Shown: positions 24,322 through 33,712, counted from the stretch's first letter. The stretch is DNA of 39,281 nucleotides from SHLQ01 sp964517125 (GCA_964517125.1 CAZFBD010000044.1:1-39281); one strand, 5' to 3'. Notes: generated by a model not told the origin, from the sequence alone. Program-made: numbers and translations.

Positions 24322-25923
24322 GTGACAGGACGGACGCACGCACCCCTGCCGCTCCGAGCTGCGTCCGTCCTCGTCGCCGCGATCCTTGGGCTTCCAGCGA
24401 TCTATCTGATCGTTCGAAACTTCACCGAAGGATCCGACCCCGGCGGCCTCCTCCTCTCCCGACGGGTCCTGGACCCGCTGTGGCGAACCATGCAGCTGGC
24501 CGTCCTCGTCAGCCTGTCGGCCGCCATCATCGGCACGAGCACCGCGTGGCTCACCACGCGAACCGACATTCCCCTCAAGCGGACCCTTCGCACCCTGCTT
24601 CCGCTTCCGCTGGTCTACCCCACCTTCATTGGTGCAGCTGCCCTTGTGCGCACGCTGAACCCCGGTGGCATCGTCAACGATGCGCTCACCGGAATCGGCA
24701 TCGACCGCACGCCACAGCTCGACGGACTGCTCGGCGCTTGGCTGGTGCTCACGCTGTTCACCTATCCCTACGTTCACCTACCGGTTGCGGCCCGCATGAC
24801 GACGCTTCCGGGATCCATCGAACAATCTGCTCTGCTGCTGGGCGACAGCGCCCTCACCGTCTTCCGTCGAATCGTGTTGCCCCAGGTGGCCAGGTCCATC
24901 ACGGCCGGCACGCTGCTCGTTTTTCTCTACACCATCAGCGACTTCGGAGCGGTCTCGATCCTGCGGTACGACACGCTCACCCGAGCGATCGACACCAACC
25001 TCGGCGTCTTCAACGAAGCGGTGGCTCTGGCCCTGAGCCTGATCCTTCTGCTGCTGGCTGGCATCGTTGTGGCGGCCGAACGAAATGTGCACCGAAGCAC
25101 CCCGGACCAGCCCCCGGCCCGATCGCTCATGACCGCCACGGCCCCGCTCGGCCGCTGGCGACTTCCTGCGTTCGGCGGCATCGTGTTCCTGCTGCTCAAC
25201 GCCCTGGGCGCCCCCATGCTGGCGCTCATCGAGTGGAGCGTGCGTGGCCTGGAGCGCAGCGCTGCTGGCGGACGAAGCCTCACCGTCACCGGAGGCGATG
25301 TCATCGAGGTCACTGGCAACACCTTCGGCGTCAGCCTGCTCAGCGCCATCGCGGCGGTCCTTGCAGTGCTTCCCATCGCCATCCTGGTGGGCCGGTACCG
25401 CACACGAATCGGCACCGTCGGGCATGCGGTGGTCATCTCCACCTTCGCACTTCCCGGCATCCTGATCGCCCTTGCCGCACGATTCTGGGTACTCGACTCG
25501 CCCGACATCATCTTCAACGCGCTGAACGACAGTCGGTTCCTGCTCATCTTCGGCTACGTGATCCGGTTCGCCGCTCTCGCCATGGGCACCACGCTGCTGG
25601 CGGTTCACGCTGTTCCACCCAGGCTCCGCGATGCCGCACACACGCTCGGCGCCGACGGACGACGCCGCCTGCGCTCCATCGACATCCCCATCATGACGCC
25701 CGGCTTGCTGGCCGCCAGCGGACTCGTGCTGCTTTCGACGATGAAGGAACTGCCGATCACGCTTATCCTGGCGCCCATCGGCTTTCAGACCCTGGCGACC
25801 AAGATTTTCGGCTCGTTCAGCGAGTCCTTCGTGGCTGAAGCCGGCCTCATGGCGCTCGTCCTGGTGGCACTCTCGTTCATCGCTGCCTGGTTCCTGATCG
25901 TTCGCAACCACGAGGCGCGGTAG
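24322..25923 (+). CDS. Iron-type ABC transporter permease (fused double permease, FbpB-like)
   Basis: A 533-aa membrane protein with about 12 helices in two homologous halves. Each half contains an EAA-type loop that contacts the ATPase: SALLLGDSALTVFRRIVLPQ in the first and AAHTLGADGRRRLRSIDIPI in the second. This is the usual FbpB layout. The start GTG 24322 lies 8 nt after the binding protein stop. No ATPase gene follows, although one would be expected; the next gene encodes an unrelated surface protein. Confidence 0.88.
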   Translation: MTGRTHAPLPLRAASVLVAAILGLPAIYLIVRNFTEGSDPGGLLLSRRVLDPLWRTMQLAVLVSLSAAIIGTSTAWLTTRTDIPLKRTLRTLLPLPLVYPTFIGAAALVRTLNPGGIVNDALTGIGIDRTPQLDGLLGAWLVLTLFTYPYVHLPVAARMTTLPGSIEQSALLLGDSALTVFRRIVLPQVARSITAGTLLVFLYTISDFGAVSILRYDTLTRAIDTNLGVFNEAVALALSLILLLLAGIVVAAERNVHRSTPDQPPARSLMTATAPLGRWRLPAFGGIVFLLLNALGAPMLALIEWSVRGLERSAAGGRSLTVTGGDVIEVTGNTFGVSLLSAIAAVLAVLPIAILVGRYRTRIGTVGHAVVISTFALPGILIALAARFWVLDSPDIIFNALNDSRFLLIFGYVIRFAALAMGTTLLAVHAVPPRLRDAAHTLGADGRRRLRSIDIPIMTPGLLAASGLVLLSTMKELPITLILAPIGFQTLATKIFGSFSESFVAEAGLMALVLVALSFIAAWFLIVRNHEAR

Positions 25924-25990
25924 CGCACGTTGTAGCCGGCGTCACAGCTGTGGGCCGTCACAGCTTTCTCTTATGAATTTCCAGCGTTTT

Positions 25991-26025
25991 TGGGTCCATG
26001 AGACCCATTCGTTTGGATCCAAACG
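25991..26025. promoter_or_regulatory. Two tandem dyads upstream of the surface protein gene
   Basis: TGGGTC-N5-GACCCA (25991-26007) and the perfect 16-bp palindrome CGTTTGGATCCAAACG (26010-26025) lie just before a hexamer TACGAT (26030-26035), which is 8 nt before the ATG. Probably operator sites. Confidence 0.55.
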
Positions 26026-26043
26026 TCCATACGATGTGTCCAT

Positions 26044-28701
26044 ATGTCGAGCCCTGATCTCTCTCCGTCGTTTTCCACCCGTTTCACGGCCTCAGTCTTC
26101 CGGAGAGTGGCACTGGTGTTCAGTGTTCTCACCGCGGTCGTGGTGACCGGAGCCGTCGTGGCCGGTGCCATCGTTCCCGAGAACCCCCGGCTCGACACCC
26201 CAATCGTTCTGGACGGCGAGGTCTGGGCCGTCGAACAGGTCGGCAACGCCGTCGTCGTGGGCGGCAACTTCACCCAGATCCAGACCACACGCAACGGTCC
26301 AACGATCAACCAGGCCGGACTCTTCGCCTACGACATCGACAGCGGCATCCTGCTCGAAGACTTCCTGCCCACCCTCTCGTCGAACAACACCGTCGAGGTG
26401 AAGGCCATCGAGCCCGCAGCCGACGGCCGCAGCGTCTACATCGGCGGCAAGTTCACGATGATCGACGATCACACCGACGACCGGGTGCGCATTCGTAACC
26501 GCATCGCCAAGATCGATGTCACCACCGGTCGCCTGGACCGCAACTTCGCCCGCGGCGGCGTCGACGCCAAGGTTCTCGCCCTCGACCTCGTGGGCAACCA
26601 GCTCTACGTCGGCGGCAACTACAACAACATCTACGACACCGCCCCCGGCCGTCCCCCAATCGAGCACGCACAGACCAGCTTCGCCCGCTTCGACGCCACC
26701 ACCGGCGCCTACGACGCATCGTTCCGTTTCGTTCCGCAGACCAGCATCGCCAGGACCGGAATGCTCGGCGTGACCAACATCGATCACACCCCCGACGGAT
26801 CCCAGCTCGTCGTCACCCACCGCGGCCAGGACATCCTGGACATGAACAACAACGTCACCTACACCCGCCCCGGCGTGGTCATGATCAACATCAACGGCGC
26901 CGCATCGGTCACCAACTTCGTCGCACTCTTCCCGGATCCGGCAGACCCGGACCAGAACATGTACCACCGCAACTCCTGCGCAGGGCGCGGCGTCTTCATC
27001 CGTGACATGGAAGTCAGCCCCGACGGCTCCTTCTTCGTCCTGGTCCACCAGGGCCACGACTCCGGCTACAACTGCGACACCGCTGTGCGCTACCCAATCA
27101 CCAACGCCGCAGTGCGCCCCGACTGGGTCTCCCGAGTGTTCGACTCCGTCTTCTCGGTCGGCATCGATGACGACGCCGTCTACATCGGCGGCCACTTCCG
27201 CTACATGATCCACCCGGATGCCCCGAGCGCATACCCCGGCCGCACCTCGCCAAACGCCACCGGCCCCAACTGCATGTACTGCAACGCCAACACCCAGGTA
27301 CAGCCCTTCCGCTCCGAGATGATCGACACCGGCTACGTGTACCGGGCGTACCAGATCGGTGCAATCAACCCGAGCACTGGCAAGGGAATCCCCACCTGGA
27401 ACCCGGGCAGCGACGCCTACAAGGGCGTCCTTGCGATCACCGTCGTGGATCGTGGCCTGCTTCTTGGCCAGGACCGTGGACGGGTCAACGGTTTCAACAC
27501 CGGACGCGCCGCATTCCTCGATCAGACACCTGACGTCGGCAACCCTCGCTGTACGGTCGCCCTCGACGCCGGCAACAACCCGGTCGTCAGCTGGACCGAT
27601 ATCGGCAACGTCGCTGAATGGCGCATCGCTCGCAACGATGTATTCCTCGATGGAACCAACGGCACCTCGTTCACCGACACCGACGCACCGGTCGACACCG
27701 ACCTCACCTACGAACTCCGGTTCAACCGCAACGGCCTCTCCCAGACCGACGATTGCGGAACCGTTCGTGTGGACCTGGTGCCCATCGACTGTGTCGTCGA
27801 GGTCACCGGCGACAACTCGCTGTTCGTCGACTGGAACAACACCGACGCCGACCGGTACACCGTCCGTCGTGACGACAAGTTCCAGGCCACCGTCGATGAT
27901 CGCACCCGTTGGGAAGACACCGGCCTGAACCCCGGAACCACGTACGAGTACGAGGTGCAAGCCATCCGCAACGGCGAGATCCAGCAGTCGACGACCTGTT
28001 CGGGAACCACGCTCGACCGAACGCTCACCTGCAGCGTCGGCGTGGTCGGCGAGGACGTCACCGTCTCCTTCAACGGCGGCGATTTCAGCCGGGTCGCCAT
28101 CCGACGCGACGGCAACTGGCAGGCAACGATCTCCGACCAGAACACCTTCGAAGAGTCGCTGCCACCCGGCACCTACAGCTACGAGGCCACGGGCGTCGTC
28201 AACGGATTCCGCAGCACGACCGACTGTGGCAGCGCCACCATCGAAGCTCGCGGCATCACGTGCAGCGTCGGCGTCGTTGGCGACGACGTCACCGTCTCCT
28301 TCAACGGCGGCGAGTTCAGCCGGGTCACCATCCGACGCGACGGCAACTGGCAGGCGACAGTCTCCGACCAGAACGCCTTCAGCCAGACACTCGGCGCAGG
28401 CACCTATGCGTATGAGGCAACCGGCATCTTCAACGGCTTCCGGGACACCGCAAGCTGCGGCACCGCAACCGTCGATGCCGAGGTCCTGGTCTGCACGCTG
28501 ACGGTGCAGGGCAACAACGTGCTCCTGTCCTGGAACGACGTTGGTGCCAGCTCCTACCAGGCCCGCACGAACGGCTCCTGGACGGCCACGCTGCCTGACG
28601 GAACCACCAGCTGGACCGATGCTGGAGCTGCCGGCGATGGCAACACCTACCAGATTCGGTTCCGTCAAGACGGAGCGAACACCACGGTGAACTGCGCCTG
28701 A
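26044..28701 (+). CDS. Large secreted propeller and Fn3-like surface protein
   Basis: An 885-aa exported protein. One hydrophobic helix (about residues 19-41, VALVFSVLTAVVVTGAVVAG) serves as signal or anchor. Residues about 55-490 form a beta-propeller with recurring GG-F/Y strands (VVVGGNF, VYIGGKF, LYVGGNY, VYIGGHF), like delta-60 (DUF5122) repeats. Residues about 495-885 hold five or so Fn3-like beta domains, each bounded by paired Cys. Two of them are near-identical 77-residue units (28030-28491). Proteins of this design are common in Acidimicrobiia; their role is unknown and adhesion is plausible. Confidence 0.85.
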   Translation: MSSPDLSPSFSTRFTASVFRRVALVFSVLTAVVVTGAVVAGAIVPENPRLDTPIVLDGEVWAVEQVGNAVVVGGNFTQIQTTRNGPTINQAGLFAYDIDSGILLEDFLPTLSSNNTVEVKAIEPAADGRSVYIGGKFTMIDDHTDDRVRIRNRIAKIDVTTGRLDRNFARGGVDAKVLALDLVGNQLYVGGNYNNIYDTAPGRPPIEHAQTSFARFDATTGAYDASFRFVPQTSIARTGMLGVTNIDHTPDGSQLVVTHRGQDILDMNNNVTYTRPGVVMININGAASVTNFVALFPDPADPDQNMYHRNSCAGRGVFIRDMEVSPDGSFFVLVHQGHDSGYNCDTAVRYPITNAAVRPDWVSRVFDSVFSVGIDDDAVYIGGHFRYMIHPDAPSAYPGRTSPNATGPNCMYCNANTQVQPFRSEMIDTGYVYRAYQIGAINPSTGKGIPTWNPGSDAYKGVLAITVVDRGLLLGQDRGRVNGFNTGRAAFLDQTPDVGNPRCTVALDAGNNPVVSWTDIGNVAEWRIARNDVFLDGTNGTSFTDTDAPVDTDLTYELRFNRNGLSQTDDCGTVRVDLVPIDCVVEVTGDNSLFVDWNNTDADRYTVRRDDKFQATVDDRTRWEDTGLNPGTTYEYEVQAIRNGEIQQSTTCSGTTLDRTLTCSVGVVGEDVTVSFNGGDFSRVAIRRDGNWQATISDQNTFEESLPPGTYSYEATGVVNGFRSTTDCGSATIEARGITCSVGVVGDDVTVSFNGGEFSRVTIRRDGNWQATVSDQNAFSQTLGAGTYAYEATGIFNGFRDTASCGTATVDAEVLVCTLTVQGNNVLLSWNDVGASSYQARTNGSWTATLPDGTTSWTDAGAAGDGNTYQIRFRQDGANTTVNCA
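28030..28491 (+). repeat. Tandem 231-bp repeat inside the surface protein gene
   Basis: Two copies (28030-28260 and 28261-28491), each one 77-residue Fn3-like unit beginning CSVGVVG. The first 95 bp or so of the copies are almost identical, synonymous sites included, pointing to a recent duplication. Confidence 0.8.
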
Positions 28702-28734
28702 CCCAATTCGGGCTCACTCGCTGATGTGAACGAC

Positions 28735-28776
28735 AACGGGACGAACAGGTTCAGCCTGTTCGTCCCGTTCACGTTT
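28735..28776. terminator. Strong bidirectional hairpin terminator
   Basis: A perfect 15-bp stem (28735-28749 with 28755-28769) and a 5-nt loop, followed by CACGTTTT. It sits between the convergent surface protein gene and the DtxR-family gene. Confidence 0.85.
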
Positions 28777-28808
28777 TGCGAAGGTGTTGGGTTCGCGTGA
28801 ACGAGGGT

Positions 28809-29483
28809 TCAGGCGCTTGAGACGACGATGCGCTCGCACGCAAACGGGCCAATGCCGAACGGCTTGCCCTCGACCTCGACCGTGGCGGTTCCGTCGGGAC
28901 TTGCGGCAGTCACCAGCCCGTCCTGACCCGGCGTGATCCCAACCTCTTCGAGGTATTCGAGCAGCCCGGGTTCGAACTCCAGCTCTTCGGGGATGCGCTG
29001 CACGACGAACCGCTCCCCCGCTGCGAGCGAGGACAAATGCTTGGAGCCAGTGGGACGTTCGTAGCCGGAACCGGGAATGGGGTTGCCGTGAGGACACGTG
29101 GTGGGATTGCCCAGGACACGCACGAAGGCGTCCTCGACCGTTGGTGAAATGATGTGTTCCCACTTGCCGGCTTCGTGATGGGCTTCAGCCCAACTCAGTC
29201 CGAGCACGTCGGTCAGAAACCGCTCGGCCAGACGATGGCGGCGAACAACCTGCTGAGCAAGCGTGGCCCCATCTTCGGTGAGCTCCAACGAGCCCGATTC
29301 GGCGAAGGAAACAAGCCCCTCGCGCTCCATCTTGCGAACCATTTCGGAGACGGCCGGCCGTGAAACTTCGAGGCGCTCAGCAATGCGCGCCTGTTTCACG
29401 TCGAGGCCGTCTTCGGCCAATTCGAAGATCGTCTCGCAGTACTCCTCGAACGCAGGATGGTATTCGGGTGCTTCGTAGACCAC
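28809..29483 (-). CDS. DtxR-family metalloregulator
   Basis: A 224-aa metal-dependent repressor: winged helix (QARIAERLEVSRPAVSEMVR, about residues 31-50), dimerisation/metal domain (80-125) and a C-terminal FeoA/SH3-like domain (150-224). Metal residues align with DtxR as H83, E87, H102, E109 and H110, but the position of DtxR Cys102 is Gly106. The N-terminal ligands (EEYCE, E14 and E17) look closer to MntR. Iron or manganese cannot be chosen from the sequence. I start it at GTG 29483 because TACGGT lies 6 nt upstream and YEAPEYHPAFEEYCETIFEL aligns with family N termini. Confidence 0.9.
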   Translation of the reverse strand: MVYEAPEYHPAFEEYCETIFELAEDGLDVKQARIAERLEVSRPAVSEMVRKMEREGLVSFAESGSLELTEDGATLAQQVVRRHRLAERFLTDVLGLSWAEAHHEAGKWEHIISPTVEDAFVRVLGNPTTCPHGNPIPGSGYERPTGSKHLSSLAAGERFVVQRIPEELEFEPGLLEYLEEVGITPGQDGLVTAASPDGTATVEVEGKPFGIGPFACERIVVSSA

Positions 29484-29489
29484 ACAGCC

Positions 29490-29495
29490 ACCGTA
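29490..29495 (-). promoter_or_regulatory. -10 hexamer TACGGT, leaderless DtxR-family gene
   Basis: TACGGT on the minus strand, 6 nt before GTG 29483. Confidence 0.55.
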
Positions 29496-29527
29496 GCGGC
29501 CCCGGGGCCACCACGACAGATCGACCC

Positions 29528-29533
29528 TAGGCT
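29528..29533 (+). promoter_or_regulatory. -10 hexamer TAGGCT, leaderless pabB gene
   Basis: TAGGCT, 6 nt, then ATG 29540. It faces the DtxR-family promoter across about 32 bp. Confidence 0.5.
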
Positions 29534-29539
29534 GACCCA

Positions 29540-31285
29540 ATGATGAGTGGAACCGGCTTGCCCCAGCTGGAGACTGCGCTGGTTCGTTTCGGCCCCGACC
29601 GTCGCTGGTTGCGATTCGAGGATCCGGAAGCGGTCATCACCATCCACGACCTCGCCGACGTGCTCCCGGCCCTCGAACGGGCCGAGGACTACACGAAGGC
29701 CGGCAAATGGGTCGTCGGGCTGCTCAGCTACGACGCCGGCCCGGCCTTTGACGACGCCGTACACAGCCAGCGCGACCCGTCGGTCCCGCTGGTTGCCCTT
29801 GGGGTGTTCGACGCCCCAGAGGCGTCGGCAGGGCCGCTCGATGGCCCATTCGAGATCTCCGAGTGGACTGCAGACCAGGACGAAGCCACATACACGGAGT
29901 CCATTCGCACGATCCGCGAGTTGATTCGGGCGGGCATCACGTACCAGGTGAACCACACGGTCCGGCGCCACGCCACCTTCTGGGGATCGGCCGAGGGCCT
30001 GTTTGCCTCGCTCGTTCGGGCGCAGCGGGCCGAACACGATGGCTTCCTGCACTTCGGAAGCCATGCCCTGTGTAGCGCCTCGCCGGAGTTGTTCTTCACC
30101 CGGGATGGCGGCACGCTCACGTCGAAACCCATGAAGGGAACCCGACCCCGCCACCACAACGCCGAGGTGGACGAGCGCATCGCCAAGGAGCTCCACGCCA
30201 GTCCCAAGGACCGCGCCGAGAACGTCATGATCGTCGACATGGTGCGCAACGATCTGGGTCGCATCGCCGATCCCGGCAGCGTCCACGTTCCGCATCTGCT
30301 CACCGTCGAGCACTATCCAACCGTCCACACGATGACATCCACGGTGGTTGCCCAATCCGACGCCACGCTCGTTGAGGCACTCCAGGCCCTCTTCCCGGTT
30401 GCGTCCATCACGGGAGCGCCCAAGTACCAGGCCACCCGGGTCATCTCCGAACTCGAACAGTCACCTCGTGGCGCCTACTGCGGCACGATTCTGGCCCTCT
30501 CCCCGGACGGACGCTGGGAATGCAATGTGGTCATCCGCAGCGTGTGGCTGGACCTCTTGGAAGGGACCGGCACCTACGGGGTGGGCGGTGGCATCGTATG
30601 GGACTCTGACCCGCACGACGAATGGCGCGAAACCGAGCACAAGTCCCGGGTCCTCGCCCGCGCCGGCAAACCTCTGGAGCTGCTCGAAACGATGGCGTGG
30701 ACGCCCGACGGCGGCGTCTCGCTTCGCCAACGCCACATCAACCGACTCCTGCGCTCTGGTGACCACTTCGGTATCACGGTCGACATGGATCGGGTCATGG
30801 ACCTGCTGAACAACGTTCGGTCAGACACGCCCGTCATGCTGCGGCTCCTCGTCGATGCCGCTGGTACGCCGAAGCTCCAGATGAGGGCCCTTCCCTCAAG
30901 CAGCGACGAGGTGCGGGCGCTCCCGCTCGACACCATGCCCACCGACCCGTACGACGAGTTCCTCGTGCACAAGACCACCACACGCACCCGCTACGACGAA
31001 GCGCTCGAGCGGTTCCCCGATGCCGGCGATGTCGTCCTGTGGAATCAGCGGGGTGAGCTCACCGAGACCTGCATCGCCAACCTCGTACTCGAGCTCGACG
31101 GCCAGCTCGTGACGCCCGACCACCGAGGCGGCCTGCTCGCTGGCACGCTGCGCGAAGAGCTGCTGGATCGTGGACAGCTGACCGAACGTGTGGTCACCAT
31201 CGACGACCTCGATCGCGCCGATCGGATCTTCGCCATCAACTCGGTTCGCGGCTGGGACGAGATCGAGATCATTCGCCCGACCTGA
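29540..31285 (+). CDS. pabB: Aminodeoxychorismate synthase component I fused to aminodeoxychorismate lyase
   Basis: A 581-aa fusion for p-aminobenzoate, and hence folate, synthesis. Residues about 1-370 are the chorismate-binding (PabB) domain: IRAGITYQVNHTVRR, SASPELFF, KPMKGTRPR, IVDMVRNDLGRIA and FPVASITGAPKYQA. Residues about 375-581 are a PabC-type class IV aminotransferase/lyase: the PLP lysine in FLVHKTTTRTRYD, then ELTETCIANLVLE and GGLLAGTLREELL. Such fusions are known in actinobacteria. A glutamine amidotransferase partner is not in the window. Folate supply suits the THF-dependent one-carbon genes, though linkage is not close. Confidence 0.93.
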   Translation: MMSGTGLPQLETALVRFGPDRRWLRFEDPEAVITIHDLADVLPALERAEDYTKAGKWVVGLLSYDAGPAFDDAVHSQRDPSVPLVALGVFDAPEASAGPLDGPFEISEWTADQDEATYTESIRTIRELIRAGITYQVNHTVRRHATFWGSAEGLFASLVRAQRAEHDGFLHFGSHALCSASPELFFTRDGGTLTSKPMKGTRPRHHNAEVDERIAKELHASPKDRAENVMIVDMVRNDLGRIADPGSVHVPHLLTVEHYPTVHTMTSTVVAQSDATLVEALQALFPVASITGAPKYQATRVISELEQSPRGAYCGTILALSPDGRWECNVVIRSVWLDLLEGTGTYGVGGGIVWDSDPHDEWRETEHKSRVLARAGKPLELLETMAWTPDGGVSLRQRHINRLLRSGDHFGITVDMDRVMDLLNNVRSDTPVMLRLLVDAAGTPKLQMRALPSSSDEVRALPLDTMPTDPYDEFLVHKTTTRTRYDEALERFPDAGDVVLWNQRGELTETCIANLVLELDGQLVTPDHRGGLLAGTLREELLDRGQLTERVVTIDDLDRADRIFAINSVRGWDEIEIIRPT

Positions 31286-31292
31286 CCTGCTG

Positions 31293-32495
31293 TCAGAACC
31301 GTCGGAGGAAGACTCCCGACCTGGGTTTCGGGAACACGTACGTGGACTTCGGCGGCATGTCGAGTCCGGCATCGGCCACAGCAAAGACCTCTGCTGGCGA
31401 GACCGGCCGCAGCACGAACAGCAGATCCCGAACACCGAGGCCCTCGAGCATTGCGGACCGGTCCTTCTCGTCGAGAAAGTAGTCGATACGTCCCTGGGGG
31501 CGCGATGGATCGATCCCCAGAATGGGGCCCAGCACACCGGTCTGCAGACGTACTGGCTCGATCGAGTCCAACGGCGAGTCGCTGACCGGGGCGGGAAGAG
31601 TCCCACTCCACCAGCGACCATCCATCCACACGCCGACACCACCGGACCATTCGGGCAGATCACTCTGAGGCGACTCGTCCTCGACGAGCGCCAACGTGTC
31701 GATGAGTTCACGGTGGACGGCGTCAACGTCGGCGTCGAGGGCAATCGTGGCGTGCCGGTGAAACGGTTCGATGTTGACCCGGTCGTCGGCGAAGAGCACG
31801 CCGAGCATCCACTGGGCATGTGGCACCCGCTCAAGCAGTTGCCCGGCAGCCGCCGCACGGTGATGGCCGTCCATGATGTACAGATCGTGACTCGACAGCG
31901 CCGCAACAAGGCCGGCGCAATCGGTCTCGTCGTCGATGACCCACACCGCCTGCTCGAGGCCGTCACCAGACGTGAACTCGACCACGGGGGCGGTCCGACT
32001 CAAGATGTCGTCCAGAAGTGACCGAATGGCCGGGTCACTCCGATATCCGAGTGCGATCGGGCTCGATTGGGCGCCCAGCTGTTCGAAGTGTTGGGACAGG
32101 TGTCCGGCCCGACCCAGATTGACCTGCTCGTGGCGTTTGACCCTGCCCTCGAGGTAGTCCTGCACCGCCACCAGACTCACGATCCCGAGCTGGGAATGAT
32201 CCCCGGTGGACAACCGGTACAGGAACAACGCCGGCCGATCCACTTCTTCGAACGCTCCGGCGTCGACGATACGTTGCAGTGCCTCACCGCCCAGGTCGAT
32301 CAGACGCTGGGTGTCGGCATCGTGTTCAGGTCCGCCGTCGCCCGGCGACCGTGTCACCAGGGTGTAGCTCTCGGGGTGCGTTTCCAGGTAGGTCCGGCGT
32401 TCCTCACCCGACATCGAATCGAATGCGGGAGCGGGAACCCGGCGGACGAAGTCCGGCCGAATGTGCTGGCCGATGAACGGGCGGATCCCAACCAT
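31293..32495 (-). CDS. DUF1015 family protein downstream of serA
   Basis: A 400-aa protein of the DUF1015 family, function unknown. Hallmarks are the N-terminal RPFIGQHIRPDFVRRVPAPA, GRVKRHEQVNLGRAGHLSQH and LYIMDGHHRAAAAGQLLE, where the DGHHR motif resembles a phosphoryl or metal site. Related proteins often neighbour serine biosynthesis genes. Its ATG overlaps the serA stop (ATGA), so the two are coupled. It converges on pabB with only 7 bp between the stops. Confidence 0.88.
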   Translation of the reverse strand: MVGIRPFIGQHIRPDFVRRVPAPAFDSMSGEERRTYLETHPESYTLVTRSPGDGGPEHDADTQRLIDLGGEALQRIVDAGAFEEVDRPALFLYRLSTGDHSQLGIVSLVAVQDYLEGRVKRHEQVNLGRAGHLSQHFEQLGAQSSPIALGYRSDPAIRSLLDDILSRTAPVVEFTSGDGLEQAVWVIDDETDCAGLVAALSSHDLYIMDGHHRAAAAGQLLERVPHAQWMLGVLFADDRVNIEPFHRHATIALDADVDAVHRELIDTLALVEDESPQSDLPEWSGGVGVWMDGRWWSGTLPAPVSDSPLDSIEPVRLQTGVLGPILGIDPSRPQGRIDYFLDEKDRSAMLEGLGVRDLLFVLRPVSPAEVFAVADAGLDMPPKSTYVFPKPRSGVFLRRF

Positions 32496-33712
32496 CAGGC
32501 GCCCTTGTGCGAAACGGAGACCGCCAGGATGTCGTCATCGCTCTGGATCTTCTCGATGATGTCGGCGCCGGGCTCGCCGTCCAGGTTGATCGACGCAACA
32601 GCGGCAACCGAACCCACAAACAGCTGGTTCTCCATCTGCTGCACGTTGGTGCCGGCTTCCCGCAGTGTGGCGAAGACCTTGGCGAGGACACCCACGCGGT
32701 CCCGGTGCCGAACCGTGAGCACGACCTCACCCATGGGTTCGTCGACCAGGTTCACGCAGTTGACGACCCGTCCATTCAGGTAGGCCTCGATCACGCCGAC
32801 GGTCCCGGCGGCCACTGCTGCCTGGGCCTGTTCGGTCGATGCCCCAACGTGGTGGGTGCCGACGACGTTCGGGTGTTGAGACAGTGCAGACGACCACTCA
32901 CCGTTTTTCGACGACGGCTCTCCGGGCCAAACGTCCAGACCGGCGCGAATGCCGCGTTCGTCCATCGCCCGGATGAGTGCGTCCTCGTCGACCACTTCGC
33001 CGCGGGCGGTGTTCAACAGAACCGACCCGTCCTTCATGCCAGCGAGGAAGTCGTCGTTCACCATGCCGATGGTCTCCGGCGCCTTGGGGACGTGCAGGCT
33101 CACGACGTCGGCGGTAGCGAGCAGCGTCTCCATGTCATCGACGAGCCGGATGCCGGCCGCCCGGATTCGGGCCAGGGCTGCATCGCTGCGATTCGTCTTG
33201 CGAAGGGCGGTCACCGTCATGCCGAACGCACGAGCCCGCTCTGCGAGCGCAAAGCCAATTTCGCCAAGGCCAACGATGGCGATTTCCTTGCCGAGGATGC
33301 CGTCGGCCTTGGAGTAGCGGCCCTTGTTCCACTGGCCGGCGCGCAGGTCGGCCATACCCGGGGCAATGTGCCGATCGATGGCAAGAAGCAGCGCCATCGC
33401 CAGTTCGGCAACGGCGACCGCGTTCTGCCCGGGAACGTTGGACACGTAGATGCCACGGGCGGATGCCGCGTCCTTGTCGACATTGTCGGTTCCGGCACCA
33501 GCGCGGACGACAAGCCCGAGCGAGGGGCTCGCTCCAATCGCGTCTGCGGTGACCTTGGTGGAGCGGACCACCAGCACCTCGACCGTGTCGCCCGAGAGCC
33601 GTTCGGGCAGGCTGTCGGCGGTCAGATCGGGCTCGACGCACACGTCATGACCGGCGTCTCGTAGCGGCGACAGCAGGTCGTCGGCGAGCGCATCGGCACA
33701 CAAAATCTTCAT
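32495..33712 (-). CDS. serA: D-3-phosphoglycerate dehydrogenase with ACT domain
   Basis: A 405-aa enzyme for the first step of serine synthesis. The NAD site is IVGLGEIGFALAERARAFGM. The catalytic Arg lies in LLNTARGEVVDEDAL, the Glu in LDVWPGEPSS and the His in VVGTHHVGASTEQA. A C-terminal ACT domain (VVLTVRHRDRVGVLAKVF) suggests serine feedback. I start it at ATG 33712 (MKILCADALADDLL) where homology begins. Serine is the main donor of one-carbon units, but the gene is on the opposite strand and some 10 kb from the corrinoid operon. Confidence 0.93.
   Translation of the reverse strand: MKILCADALADDLLSPLRDAGHDVCVEPDLTADSLPERLSGDTVEVLVVRSTKVTADAIGASPSLGLVVRAGAGTDNVDKDAASARGIYVSNVPGQNAVAVAELAMALLLAIDRHIAPGMADLRAGQWNKGRYSKADGILGKEIAIVGLGEIGFALAERARAFGMTVTALRKTNRSDAALARIRAAGIRLVDDMETLLATADVVSLHVPKAPETIGMVNDDFLAGMKDGSVLLNTARGEVVDEDALIRAMDERGIRAGLDVWPGEPSSKNGEWSSALSQHPNVVGTHHVGASTEQAQAAVAAGTVGVIEAYLNGRVVNCVNLVDEPMGEVVLTVRHRDRVGVLAKVFATLREAGTNVQQMENQLFVGSVAAVASINLDGEPGADIIEKIQSDDDILAVSVSHKGA

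Noticed and set aside
26092..28668. 858-codon minus-strand open frame opposite the surface protein
   Set aside because: Shadow of a high-GC gene with strong third-position bias; no signal peptide, domain or promoter.
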